The notes beneath the pieces are model-generated. The model did not search any database. It saw nothing but the letters and a program-made list of their open reading frames with translations, and was not told the DNA's origin. DNA of 40,430 bases, taken from positions 1 through 40,430 of the forward strand of contig NZ_CALMGQ010000167.1 of assembly GCF_937863595.1 (NCBI RefSeq), in the 5' to 3' direction. Each line of letters opens with the position of its first letter. The first letter of the stretch is position 1. The position numbers and the translations under genes were made by a program. This DNA is from an uncultured Cytophaga sp. GTDB taxonomy: Bacteria; Bacteroidota; Bacteroidia; Cytophagales; Cytophagaceae. Positions 8,378 to 16,778 of the stretch are shown piece by piece.

Positions 8378-9541
8378 TTATTCAATAACGATCTTCTGAA
8401 TTAAAATTGTATTTTGAGTAGTCACTTTTACAAGGTATACTCCTGGTTGTATATTTGATGTAGGCAATTCAGTTACATCAGAAACACTTAGTAATGAATG
8501 GCCTTCCATAGAAGTTATTTCTATACGCATGACAACTTCATTGTCGGCTCGCACAAACAACCGATCGCTTGAGGGGTTGGGATAAACAATGATAGAATTA
8601 TCAATTGCTTTTTTTATTGGCGTACTTATTAAGGGATTTGGGCCTTCCACTTTTATGCGTGAACAACCATTCGCGGAAATACATTTTTTTCTATTTGTAA
8701 ATTGCATATTAAAAAATGCTCCATACTGTCCAAACTGAGCATGTGAATTTTGTGAAGCAATTGCTTTAGCAAGAGGTATCGTAGAATCATCAAGCTGAGG
8801 TATCTCCCATAAATCAGTGCCTGAAATCATATTGAGATTGCAATCTAAATGTACAAATAGTGAGTTATTGTCATAAGGTAAATCAATCCAATACTTGCCA
8901 GCAGTTAAAAATAAATAGTTTACTGGTATTTTAATAAATTGTTTGGTATTGGGAATATTATCTTTGGAAACCGCAGGTATGGTTGCGAGTAAAGGGCCTG
9001 GTCCGTTTGAATTTGTGGTACAACCTGGACACCAAGAGCCAGTAGGGTCATTCTCTTTAATTAATAACTGATAACTTTGTGTATTACTCAATACGTATGA
9101 AATAGAGGGCTGAATAATTTGAAGCGTGTCTAAAGAAACGCTATCGGATAAGGTTTCAATCAGTAAAGAAAATCCTTTCGTTGTATTTTCAACAGTGCAA
9201 ATAGTGGATAGATCAGATAATTTCTGAAGCGGGCGCATGATGCCTCTTCTGCCTGCAAGATCTACTGCATACATACACACATTACCAGAAGCGCACTCAG
9301 CAGTTGGACCTACAATGTATTCGCCTGAATTTGCACTATAAAAACTGGTATCATAAGAATTCAATTTAACAGCACTACTTTCTGAACTGTACCACTCGTA
9401 ATGGCCTTCAGGTATAATCTTAAATATGGGATTGTTTGCAGGACCTTTAATAACTTCTGTTGTGTAACTTGTCTGTGAAAAAGAATTTAAAAGAGATAAA
9501 AAGAAAAGTGAAATAAATAGAGTAGCTGTTTTGAGTTTCAT
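8378..9541 (-). CDS. Secreted protein with T9SS sorting domain, function unknown
   Basis: A 387-aa exported protein. Residues 1-22 form a signal peptide (hydrophobic core, SFSQ before the likely cleavage site). The central region of about 290 residues matches no family I recognise. It is rich in Ser, Thr and Pro and contains six to eight cysteines, some in close pairs (CPGC, and the CISANGC segment near 280), suggesting disulfides. Residues 317-387 (VYPNPSSDRLFV, then GVYLVKV and a final QKIVIE strand) form a type A T9SS sorting domain. It is therefore predicted to cross the outer membrane by T9SS. It converges on the Lrp-type gene with repeat copy A between them. Confidence 0.8.
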   Translation of the reverse strand: MKLKTATLFISLFFLSLLNSFSQTSYTTEVIKGPANNPIFKIIPEGHYEWYSSESSAVKLNSYDTSFYSANSGEYIVGPTAECASGNVCMYAVDLAGRRGIMRPLQKLSDLSTICTVENTTKGFSLLIETLSDSVSLDTLQIIQPSISYVLSNTQSYQLLIKENDPTGSWCPGCTTNSNGPGPLLATIPAVSKDNIPNTKQFIKIPVNYLFLTAGKYWIDLPYDNNSLFVHLDCNLNMISGTDLWEIPQLDDSTIPLAKAIASQNSHAQFGQYGAFFNMQFTNRKKCISANGCSRIKVEGPNPLISTPIKKAIDNSIIVYPNPSSDRLFVRADNEVVMRIEITSMEGHSLLSVSDVTELPTSNIQPGVYLVKVTTQNTILIQKIVIE

Positions 9542-9698
9542 TTGAAAAACGGTTTAAAAGTAAAAAGAATAGTTTTGGCAATTATATCTGTTCTATACAA
9601 TAAAAAGTTAATAGGTAACCTGTAACCAGAAAAATAGTCGGTGCGTCATATTTGCAGGTGATAATTTAGTTCAAAAGTCAATGTTCGGATTTACAGAT

Positions 9699-9873
9699 TT
9701 CTGCAACGTTTCGTTAAAATGGTATACTACCTAAATAAAATCGTTCAAAAAATTTGTACAATCTTAGAGGCAGTAGCATGTTACAATATTTCGAGCTCTA
9801 TAAAAATATTGGTAGTGCACACAGTATTTTTGTAATTAATGAGATTAAATATTCACCGGCGATCCCGATTTGA
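9699..9873 (+). pseudogene. Decayed remnant of the Lrp/AsnC regulator 3' end
   Basis: This stretch aligns with 7938-8195 of the intact regulator gene. Shared blocks include CAACGT/AACGT plus TCGTTAAAA at the start, TGTTACAATATTTCG in the middle, and GGTAGTGCACACAGTATTTTTGT near the end, followed by AIPI and a stop in both. Relative to the intact gene, about 76 bp between the TTTCG and CTC(T/C)ATAAAAA blocks are missing, and about 7 more bases are lost before that. The reading frame is broken by stops (for example TAA in the CTAAATAAAA segment). No helix-turn-helix part remains. It is most simply a partial duplication, or the end of a former second paralogue, now non-functional. Confidence 0.85.
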
Positions 9874-9918
9874 TGGAAGTTTGATATATTGTGTTTAGAG
9901 TGTATTAAAGAAAGTGTA

Positions 9919-10020
9919 ATGGAATGGAAATCATTCTCAATTGAATCTAGAATATTGTCGGTTGTTTATATATTCTTATTACTAAGCCCTCTTTGGTTCT
10001 TCCTTTTTATTATATTGTAA
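9919..10020 (+). CDS. Possible 33-aa single-helix membrane peptide
   Basis: An ATG at 9919 opens 33 codons ending in TAA. The product has a short polar start (MEWKSFSIESR) and then about 20 hydrophobic residues rich in Leu, Phe and Ile with one Pro and Trp, predicted as a transmembrane helix. It ends 22 nt before xseA. No homologue is recognised, and no start signal beyond the ATG is evident. It could be a chance frame; its membrane-like composition is the only support. Confidence 0.35.
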   Translation: MEWKSFSIESRILSVVYIFLLLSPLWFFLFIIL

Positions 10021-10042
10021 AATATAAAGAGATGCATTTAAA

Positions 10043-11206
10043 ATGAAAATCATCAACAAATCCATACCAAGCATTCGTCTCTCCGAATTTATTTCAGAAA
10101 TAGAAGATTGCTTGAACGAAACATTTTACGGCGATACCTTTTGGGTTACAACCGAAATAAGCGATGTAAATAAGAAGCCCGATAAGCGTTGGTGTTATTT
10201 AAAACTTATTGAAAAAGAAGGAAAGAATGTTACCGCAGAAATTGGTGCAGTCTTCTGGACGGCAGGCTATGCCTTCATTGAAAAGTTTGAAAAAGAAACC
10301 AAACAACTTTTTAAAGATGGCTTAGAAATTACCTGCAGAGTAAAAGTAACGTTTCATAAACGTTGGGGTTTAAAATTAGAAGTTGTAGAAATTGATTATG
10401 CCTACACGCTTGGAAAATTAGAAGCAGAGCGACAAGAAACCTTGGATCGCTTGGTAAAAGAAAATCCGGATCATGTAAAGCTTGTTGGCGAACAATATTA
10501 TACCTATAACAAATCACTTCCGATACCAACGGTGGTGCAGCGCATTGCATTAATCACCGCTCCAGAATCAGACGGACAGCGCGATTTCAAGCAAGAGCTC
10601 ATAAACAATCCCTTTGGATATGCCTTTCGCGTAGAAGAGTTTGTAACGCAAATACAAGGTGATAAAGCGCACGAATTTATTTTAGGAAAACTACTATTAA
10701 TTGAAGCCCAAAAAGACAAATACGATGTGGTTGCCATTGTTCGGGGAGGTGGTTCTCAGCTTGATCTTAAAGCTTTTGATGCCTACGAATTAGCTCGCAC
10801 TGTAGCTTCCTTTCCAATTCCAATACTAACAGGAATTGGTCACGATCGCAATACCAGTATTGTAGATTTAATGGCGCGACAAGAAAAAACACCCACAAAA
10901 GTGGCTAACGTTTTGATTCAACGAAACTATCAATACGAACAGCGCATTGTTGAATTGAAAGATCGCATGCTGTATTCGGTAGACACCTTATTCACGAATG
11001 CGAAAAATAATTTAAAAGAAATCAAACGCTTTGTGAAAGCATCCAATCCGCTTACGATCTTAAAAAAAGGTTTTGCAATCGTAAAAATGGAAGGTGTGAT
11101 TATTACCAATCCGGCCGATATTGCTATTGGTTCAAGCATTGACATTCAATTTGATAAAGAGACAATAGTTACAACCGTTACTAAAAAGAAAAAAAATGGA
11201 AAATAA
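10043..11206 (+). CDS. xseA: Exodeoxyribonuclease VII large subunit XseA
   Basis: The large subunit of exonuclease VII, which degrades single-stranded DNA from both ends into oligonucleotides and helps in repair. The 387-aa protein has an N-terminal OB-fold region (residues about 10-110, with FWVTTEISD and CRVKVTFHKRWGL) and the catalytic region (ALITAPESDGQRDFKQEL, VAIVRGGGSQLDLKAFDAYELA, TGIGHDRNTSIVDLMA). It is shorter than the 456-aa E. coli subunit mainly in the C-terminal coiled-coil part. Its end overlaps the xseB start by 11 nt, indicating coupled translation of the two subunits. Confidence 0.95.
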   Translation: MKIINKSIPSIRLSEFISEIEDCLNETFYGDTFWVTTEISDVNKKPDKRWCYLKLIEKEGKNVTAEIGAVFWTAGYAFIEKFEKETKQLFKDGLEITCRVKVTFHKRWGLKLEVVEIDYAYTLGKLEAERQETLDRLVKENPDHVKLVGEQYYTYNKSLPIPTVVQRIALITAPESDGQRDFKQELINNPFGYAFRVEEFVTQIQGDKAHEFILGKLLLIEAQKDKYDVVAIVRGGGSQLDLKAFDAYELARTVASFPIPILTGIGHDRNTSIVDLMARQEKTPTKVANVLIQRNYQYEQRIVELKDRMLYSVDTLFTNAKNNLKEIKRFVKASNPLTILKKGFAIVKMEGVIITNPADIAIGSSIDIQFDKETIVTTVTKKKKNGK

Positions 11207-11381
11207 ATTATCCTATACCGAAGCACTAACAAAATTGGAAGAAATTGTAGAACAGATCGAAGACGATTCCATCATGCTCGATACTCTTACCGAAAAAGTT
11301 GCACAAGCCAATGAACTGATCAAAGTATGCGAAGCTTCACTGCGAACGATTGAAGGAGATGTGCGCGATGTATTAAAATAA
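11196..11381 (+). CDS. xseB: Exodeoxyribonuclease VII small subunit XseB
   Basis: A 61-aa small subunit that binds in multiple copies along the coiled coil of XseA and is needed for activity. The family signature is clear: SYTEALTKLEEIVEQIEDD near the start, then a heptad-like helix (LDTLTEKVAQANELIKVCEASL). Its ATG lies inside the last codons of xseA, an 11-nt overlap, which fixes this start. Confidence 0.92.
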   Translation: MENKLSYTEALTKLEEIVEQIEDDSIMLDTLTEKVAQANELIKVCEASLRTIEGDVRDVLK

Positions 11382-11440
11382 TAGTTTAAACTACCGTTAA
11401 AAAGACGTTTTTTATGAAATAAATTTAAACGCATACCGTC

Positions 11441-11968
11441 ATGCAAGAAGGTTATATTGAAAATATAAAAAAGGAATTTAGTAACTATAAGGTTATAGGT
11501 GAAAAAGCAATTGCGCTGATCCCTGATGATAAACTTTTTTGGCAATTTAATTCTGAAAGCAATAGTGTGGGTATAATTGTAACACATTTGTCGGGTAATA
11601 TGCAATCGCGTTGGACTGATTTTTTAACATCAGATGGAGAAAAGGATTGGCGGAATAGAGATACTGAATTTGAAAATAAGGTGTGCGACAGAATCGCTTT
11701 AATGCACATGTGGAAAACCGGTTGGGATTGTTTATTTGTAGCATTGAATGGACTTAATATAGAAGACTTGAATAAATTTATTTCTATACGAAATCAAAGC
11801 CATACCGTATACGAAGCAATTAATAGGCAACTTGCCCATTATCCCTATCATATAGGTCAAATTGTGCAACTTGGTAAAATGACAAGTGAAAATTGGCTCA
11901 GCCTATCCATTCCAAAGGGAGAATCAGTACAGTATAATTCTAATATATTTTCAAAAGCTAAGCCATAA
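11441..11968 (+). CDS. DinB-like protein (DUF1572 type)
   Basis: A 175-aa cytoplasmic protein predicted to adopt the DinB/YfiT four-helix fold. The metal-site pattern is visible: His49 (VTHLSGN) and the pair His133/His137 (HYPYH) near the C-terminus, the spacing typical of the family. The segments NSVGIIVTHLSGNMQSRWTDFL and RNRDTEFE resemble DUF1572. Members bind a divalent metal, and some transfer thiols such as bacillithiol; the substrate here is unknown. It follows xseB by 59 nt and may share its transcript, but no functional link is evident. Confidence 0.8.
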   Translation: MQEGYIENIKKEFSNYKVIGEKAIALIPDDKLFWQFNSESNSVGIIVTHLSGNMQSRWTDFLTSDGEKDWRNRDTEFENKVCDRIALMHMWKTGWDCLFVALNGLNIEDLNKFISIRNQSHTVYEAINRQLAHYPYHIGQIVQLGKMTSENWLSLSIPKGESVQYNSNIFSKAKP

Positions 11969-12305
11969 CAGTTTTTGTAATTAATAAATTAGGTGCTGCT
12001 AGTTGTATGTCATTTTGATCATGGGCACATTATTTACATCGCACTGCCTTTCATTTAAATCGTTTGCAATCATTCTTTGTGTATTTTTAAATTCTTATCT
12101 GTGAAGTATTAATTTTTTTTATAATTGCATTTAAAGAAGAAGTATTTTTAGTTTAAATAGTATTAATATGCTATTAGATCATTTATTTTTATCCATTTTT
12201 TCAATTATAGTATTGTTTTTTGACAAAATGAGTTTAATTTTGATGCATAATTAAAGAATAACCACTTTAATCTATCAATAAACCGAATAATCGACTCGTA
12301 TTTTC
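11969..12305. other. AT-rich gap before amtB
   Basis: These 337 bases hold no gene I can support. They are strongly AT-rich and must contain the amtB promoter, but I find no clear TAnnTTTG box. A 28-codon hydrophobic frame at 12168-12254 was considered and not accepted. Confidence 0.4.
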
Positions 12306-13640
12306 ATGTTAAAGAGATTTGCGCCACTTATTGTACTTCTAGCAGTTTGCGCGCTAGCATTTGTTTTCCCAGGGTATCCAAAATCCATCGCAACAGAAGG
12401 ACTTGATTCTGGAGATATTGCTTGGATGCTGACAGCATCTGCCATGGTTTTAATAATGACACCTGGACTAGCATTTTTTTATGGTGGTATGGTAAACCCC
12501 AAAAATATTATTTCTACCATGTTGCAAAGTTTTGTAGCCATGGGCGTTATCAGTATTTTATGGGTAGTAGTAGGGTTTAGTCTTGCTTTTGGAGATTCCT
12601 TTCATGGTTTTGTTGGCAATCCCTTAACCTTCTTTATGTTTAAGGGTGTGTTGGAACATACACCTTGGGCAAGTGCCGCTACCATTCCTTTTATATTATT
12701 TGCATTCTTTCAATTAAAATTTGCTGTGATTGCACCTGCACTTTTTACAGGTTCTTTTTCGGAACGCATCCGATTTACGTCCTATGTATTATTTATGATT
12801 TTGTTTTGCTTATTTATCTATGCACCAATTGCTCATTGGACATGGCATCCAGACGGTTTTCTATTTAAGTGGGGGGTATTGGATTTTGCTGGTGGTACGG
12901 TAGTCCACATCTCTGCAGGTTGTGCAGCTTTGGCCGGTGCGATATATTTAGGAAAACGGAAAGATAAAAACCATCCGACATCCATCAATATTCCTTACAT
13001 ACTTTTAGGTACAGGCTTGTTGTGGTTTGGTTGGTTTGGATTTAATGCAGGATCTGCAGTATCTGCTGGGCCCTTAGCTGCTTCTGCTTTTGCTGCGACC
13101 AATATTGCCGCCGCCGCCGCTGGTATTGCATGGTTGTTTGTTGAAGTAGCACGAGGTAGAAAGCCATCCGCTATGGGATTTTGTATTGGTGCTGTGGTTG
13201 GTTTGGTTGCAATAACTCCAGCAGCAGGTTTTGTAACGATTTCTCAAGCCTTATTTATAGGAACTATAGCTAGTATTATTTCTGCATTTGCAGTTAAGTT
13301 ACTTTCTAAAACGAATAAAATTGATGACACATTAGATGTGTTTCCATGTCATGGAGTAGGGGGTATGACGGGTATGGTTATGACTGGCTTATTTGCAACA
13401 ACTGCTGTAAATACTAGCGTGTTAGAACAAGGTTTTTTTGTAGATGGCACAACAGATTTACTTTTCAAACATCTTGCAGCTATGGGTATCGTAGTAGTAT
13501 ATTCCTTAGTAGGCTCTTACATTCTATTGATGATTACGGATAAAATATCGCCTTTGCGCGTTACGGAAGAAGAAGAAGCGATGGGTTTGGATATTACGCA
13601 GCATAATGAAAAATTTGTAATAGTGGATTTAATTAAATAA
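12306..13640 (+). CDS. amtB: Ammonium transporter AmtB
   Basis: An inner-membrane trimeric channel that conducts ammonia/ammonium for nitrogen uptake. The 444-aa protein has an N-terminal hydrophobic segment of about 25 residues that may be a cleaved signal, then the eleven-helix core (DIAWMLTASAMVLIMTPGLAFFYGGM, PIAHWTWHPDGFL). The pore His pair is present at His201 (VVHIS) and His349 (FPCHGVGGMTG). The C-terminal cytoplasmic tail (RVTEEEEAMGLDITQH) is the conserved PII-contact region. There is no glnK (PII) gene next to it, unlike the common glnK-amtB pairing. A strong hairpin terminator follows 56 nt after the stop, so it is probably transcribed alone. Confidence 0.96.
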   Translation: MLKRFAPLIVLLAVCALAFVFPGYPKSIATEGLDSGDIAWMLTASAMVLIMTPGLAFFYGGMVNPKNIISTMLQSFVAMGVISILWVVVGFSLAFGDSFHGFVGNPLTFFMFKGVLEHTPWASAATIPFILFAFFQLKFAVIAPALFTGSFSERIRFTSYVLFMILFCLFIYAPIAHWTWHPDGFLFKWGVLDFAGGTVVHISAGCAALAGAIYLGKRKDKNHPTSINIPYILLGTGLLWFGWFGFNAGSAVSAGPLAASAFAATNIAAAAAGIAWLFVEVARGRKPSAMGFCIGAVVGLVAITPAAGFVTISQALFIGTIASIISAFAVKLLSKTNKIDDTLDVFPCHGVGGMTGMVMTGLFATTAVNTSVLEQGFFVDGTTDLLFKHLAAMGIVVVYSLVGSYILLMITDKISPLRVTEEEEAMGLDITQHNEKFVIVDLIK

Positions 13641-13696
13641 TTAAGGAAGCTGTAATATTTGGTCTCAAAATCATAGTAATAGTATTTCTGAATTTT

Positions 13697-13724
13697 AAAA
13701 AGGAAGCATGAAGCTTCCTTTTTT
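13697..13724 (+). terminator. amtB terminator
   Basis: GGAAGC at 13702-13707 pairs with GCTTCC at 13713-13718 around the loop ATGAA. An A5 run before the stem pairs with part of the T6 tract after it. It lies 56 nt after the amtB stop. The symmetrical A and T runs could let it work in both directions. Confidence 0.85.
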
Positions 13725-13841
13725 CTTTGTACTTCGCGATAGATAGTATCTATAAAGCTTCATATAAAATAGTGATGTTCGGAAGGACATCTCTTTTAAT
13801 GAAAATTCTGTTGCTTCTTGTGTTCCGAGCCTTGCATTGTG

Positions 13842-13849
13842 TATCTTTA
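13842..13849 (+). promoter_or_regulatory. Likely -7 box directly upstream of the DUF2520 gene
   Basis: TATCTTTA matches seven of eight positions of TAnnTTTG and ends only 4 nt before the ATG at 13854. A TTG lies about 21 nt upstream, near the expected -33 position. If used, the transcript would begin at or next to the start codon, so the mRNA would be leaderless. Confidence 0.4.
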
Positions 13850-13853
13850 CTGA

Positions 13854-14633
13854 ATGAGAATTGGTATCATCGGTTCGGGGAATGTTGCCTATCATTTGAT
13901 TCGCGTGTGTGTTCAATCTGGCGCAAGCATTTTTGTTCATGCCAGAAATCAACTGAAATTAGCGGATTTAAAAAGTGAATTTCCAACAATTACGTGTTTG
14001 GAAAGTGCTGATTTTACTGCGCTTGACATAGATCTTGTTTTGATTTCAGTCAAAGACGATGCGCTAAATACCGTATTTAATTCTTTTACGTATCACCCAA
14101 ATACACTTGTAGCCCATACTTCAGGCAATCAAGTTATTCAACCAAATGGACGACATTCAAACGTTGGTGTTTTTTATCCTCTTCAAACATTTAGTAAATC
14201 CAATCCCATTGATTGGAATACGACACCCATTTTAATTGAAGCAGGTTCAGAAGTTGGAATTGATTTATTGGAGAAAGCTGCAACCTTAATACACGCACCT
14301 TTTTTTGAAACGAATAAAGATCAACGTAAAGCTATACATGTAGCAGCTGTGTTAGCGAGTAATTTTGTAAACCATTTAATTGGCAAAGCAGATTCTTTTT
14401 TGAAAAGTCAAGATGTAGATTATCATATCTTGCAACCACTGGTTAAAGAGACCATTCGTAAGGCATTTGCAAACCCTCCATTTGACGTGCAGACTGGTCC
14501 TGCGATACGACATGATCGGTTAACACTAGCGCAACACTTAAAACAATTGGATGCGGATCCCTTGCTTCAAAAAATATATACCGATATTACGGAAAGCATA
14601 CAGAAAACAAGTAATTTAGACACGAATAAATAA
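13854..14633 (+). CDS. Rossmann-fold DUF2520 protein, putative NAD(P)-dependent oxidoreductase
   Basis: A 259-aa protein. Residues 1-95 form a dinucleotide-binding Rossmann domain with the glycine motif GIIGSGNVAYHL at 4-15, resembling ProC and F420-dependent reductases. Residues about 125-250 form the helical DUF2520 domain (VGVFYPLQTFSK, then HVAAVLASNFVNHLIGKAD and the GPAIRHD motif). The reaction is unknown. It begins a likely three-gene operon: 9 nt separate it from the KdsC-like phosphatase, then 46 nt to the UbiA gene. The grouping with a KdsC-like gene is one I recall from other Bacteroidota. Confidence 0.85.
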   Translation: MRIGIIGSGNVAYHLIRVCVQSGASIFVHARNQLKLADLKSEFPTITCLESADFTALDIDLVLISVKDDALNTVFNSFTYHPNTLVAHTSGNQVIQPNGRHSNVGVFYPLQTFSKSNPIDWNTTPILIEAGSEVGIDLLEKAATLIHAPFFETNKDQRKAIHVAAVLASNFVNHLIGKADSFLKSQDVDYHILQPLVKETIRKAFANPPFDVQTGPAIRHDRLTLAQHLKQLDADPLLQKIYTDITESIQKTSNLDTNK

Positions 14634-14642
14634 TAAAAGCGA

Positions 14643-15143
14643 ATGGCTGAATTTTCAGATATTAATACATTCATATTTGATGTGGATGGTGTACTTACAG
14701 ATGGTTCTATAATTGCTTATGAAACGGGCGAGCAACCTCGAACATTCAATATTAAGGATGGCTATGGTATAGAACGGGCGTTACTTGCGGGTTACCACAT
14801 AGTGATTATTAGTGGCGGAAAGCAAGAAAGTGTACGCAAAAGGTTGAATTTTTTAGGAATTAAGGATGTGTTTTTGGGTGTAAAGGATAAGGTTAGTGTA
14901 TTTGCAGAATATACCGCTACACGCAGTTTAGATCCGAAAACAATTTTGTATATGGGTGATGACATACCCGATTATAAAATGTTGCAATTGGTAGGCCTGC
15001 CAACGTGTCCGGCAGATGCATCAATCGATATAAAACCTATTTGCAAATATGTTTCTTCATTCAACGGCGGACAAGGCGCGGTGCGTGATGTCATTGAAAA
15101 AGTAATGCGTGCACAAGGCAAATGGGATCATAAAAACTGGTAA
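14643..15143 (+). CDS. HAD phosphatase of the KdsC (KDO 8-phosphate phosphatase) type
   Basis: A 166-aa capless HAD enzyme. Motif I is FDVDGVLTDGS with nucleophile Asp13 and acid/base Asp15. Motif II is ISGG, and motif IV is MGDDIPDYKML. The compact length and the DVDGVLTDG signature place it with KdsC/YrbI, which removes phosphate from 3-deoxy-D-manno-octulosonate 8-phosphate for LPS inner-core synthesis. The LPS genes kdsA and kdsB are not nearby, so the exact sugar phosphate (KDO8P or a related nonulosonate) is not settled. It lies in an operon-like row with the DUF2520 gene and the UbiA gene. Confidence 0.82.
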   Translation: MAEFSDINTFIFDVDGVLTDGSIIAYETGEQPRTFNIKDGYGIERALLAGYHIVIISGGKQESVRKRLNFLGIKDVFLGVKDKVSVFAEYTATRSLDPKTILYMGDDIPDYKMLQLVGLPTCPADASIDIKPICKYVSSFNGGQGAVRDVIEKVMRAQGKWDHKNW

Positions 15144-15189
15144 CATTTAATAGAGTTTCCTTACAATCTCTAAACTAAAAATACAGCAC

Positions 15190-16065
15190 ATGTCAAATTC
15201 TAAAATACACATTAAGACATCCGTATTAGCTTTTTTAAAGCTAATACGAAGTGTTAATTTAATTATTTTAGCATTTACACAATACATGGGTCGGTATTTT
15301 ATTATTGGTAAAGGAGAGGATTCTATTGCCACAATTATAGGTGATGGAAGATTCTTTATACTTGTATTATGTACCGTGTTTGTTGCTGCAGCGGGTTATA
15401 TCATCAATGATTATTACGATATTAAAATTGATTTAATCAATAAACCCAAGCGGGTAGTATTGGGGAAAATTTTACACAGACGCATTGCATTGATTTCGCA
15501 CACCATTCTGAATGTGTTGGCATGCGTGCTTGCAGTTTTTTTAGGCAAAGAAATTTTTATCATTATTTTAAGTACAACAATATTGATGTGGTTTTATGCA
15601 AACCAATTAAAACGCATTGCATTGTTGGGTAATATATTAATTGCTGCCCTTACTGGCATCGCGGTATATTTACCCGCCTTGCTGTATACTCCTTACCAAC
15701 AGATTTTATTGTTATATGCCAGTTTTGCTTTCTTTATTTCTCTTATTCGTGAAATTATTAAAGACATGGAAGATGTAAAAGGCGATGAAGAATTTGGTTG
15801 CAAAACCTTACCCATTGTTTGGGGAATACGAAAAACGAAAAACTTCATTTACCTTATAGGGCTGCTGTGTATATGTAGTATTTGTATCATACTGTATTTT
15901 GCAGATTCTACCATTCAGTTGTATTTCTTACTACTTCCTGCACCATTATTTGTATGGTTGGGCATTCGCTTGTTTTATGCCGATACAAGTGCTCAGTTTT
16001 TATCATTGAGCAATTTTTGTAAATGGATTATGTTGGTAGGCGTAATTAGCATGGTTTTTCTTTAA
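15190..16065 (+). CDS. UbiA-family membrane prenyltransferase
   Basis: A 291-aa inner-membrane protein with about eight or nine helices. Both Asp-rich motifs that bind magnesium and prenyl diphosphate are present: NDYYDIKID at residues 73-81 and KDMEDVKGDEEFG in the second half. Family members attach isoprenoid chains to aromatic or polyol acceptors. Bacteroidota proteins like this are often named geranylgeranylglycerol-phosphate geranylgeranyltransferase, but the acceptor cannot be read from sequence; it could also serve quinone or other lipid synthesis. It closes the row that starts at 13854, and a new promoter box for purN appears about 85 nt after its stop. Confidence 0.85.
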   Translation: MSNSKIHIKTSVLAFLKLIRSVNLIILAFTQYMGRYFIIGKGEDSIATIIGDGRFFILVLCTVFVAAAGYIINDYYDIKIDLINKPKRVVLGKILHRRIALISHTILNVLACVLAVFLGKEIFIIILSTTILMWFYANQLKRIALLGNILIAALTGIAVYLPALLYTPYQQILLLYASFAFFISLIREIIKDMEDVKGDEEFGCKTLPIVWGIRKTKNFIYLIGLLCICSICIILYFADSTIQLYFLLLPAPLFVWLGIRLFYADTSAQFLSLSNFCKWIMLVGVISMVFL

Positions 16066-16148
16066 AAAATACAATTATAGCATAGAAAATATCTTTAAAA
16101 AATACCTTTTTTATTTCCACATATACCCGCTAAAAGGGTAAAATTCAT

Positions 16149-16156
16149 TATCTTTG
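16149..16156 (+). promoter_or_regulatory. -7 box of the purN-purH promoter
   Basis: TATCTTTG is an exact match to TAnnTTTG and ends 17 nt before the purN ATG. No TTTG is seen at -33. The position predicts a short 5' UTR of roughly 10-12 nt. A small ACCC...GGGT hairpin lies just upstream. Confidence 0.6.
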
Positions 16157-16173
16157 CCTCTTAAATACGTTTC

Positions 16174-16761
16174 ATGCAGGCCGTATCACCTATTAGAATA
16201 GCTATATTTGCATCCGGTTCCGGAACAAATGCACAAAGAATTATGGATTATTTTAGCAAAAGCAACACCATTGAAGTTGCGCTCTTGCTATCAAACAATC
16301 CAGATGCATACGCACTTACACGTGCAAAAAACTCGAATATCCCTACACGTATTTTTTCAAAAGCAGAATTTAAAGATTCTACTATTATTGTAGATGAGTT
16401 AAAAGCGGCCAAAATTGATTGGATAATTTTAGCAGGGTTTTTATGGCTTATTCCCAATTCACTTGTTCAAGCATTTCCAAGTTCTATACTCAACATTCAT
16501 CCAGCTTTGTTACCTAACTTTGGGGGTAAAGGCATGTATGGGATGAATGTGCACAGAGCCGTTATTGAAACAGGTGCTAAAGAAACTGGTATTACTATTC
16601 ACTTAGTAAATGAAGAATATGATAAAGGCGAAATTGTATTTCAAGCACGTTTTGAAGTTGTCTCAGACGACACTCCAGAAACTGTAGCAGAAAAGATACA
16701 TGCCTTGGAACAGGAGCATTTCCCTAGAGTTATTGAAGAACAAATAAATAAATCGGTATAA
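16174..16761 (+). CDS. purN: Phosphoribosylglycinamide formyltransferase PurN
   Basis: This enzyme adds a formyl group from 10-formyltetrahydrofolate to GAR, step three of purine synthesis, in the cytoplasm. The 195-aa protein carries the phosphate-binding loop ASGSGTNAQRI and the catalytic residues Asn107 and His109 (LNIHPALLPNFGGKG), with Asp150 in NEEYDKGEIVFQ. Its length is close to the usual 190-215. It lies 17 nt before purH, so the two purine genes probably share a transcript starting from the TATCTTTG box. Confidence 0.96.
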   Translation: MQAVSPIRIAIFASGSGTNAQRIMDYFSKSNTIEVALLLSNNPDAYALTRAKNSNIPTRIFSKAEFKDSTIIVDELKAAKIDWIILAGFLWLIPNSLVQAFPSSILNIHPALLPNFGGKGMYGMNVHRAVIETGAKETGITIHLVNEEYDKGEIVFQARFEVVSDDTPETVAEKIHALEQEHFPRVIEEQINKSV

Positions 16762-16778
16762 AAATTTCTATACACATC

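Noticed and set aside
12168-12254. 28-codon hydrophobic frame before amtB
   Set aside because: It lies in very AT-rich DNA, has no start signal and no recognisable family, and such frames are expected by chance there.
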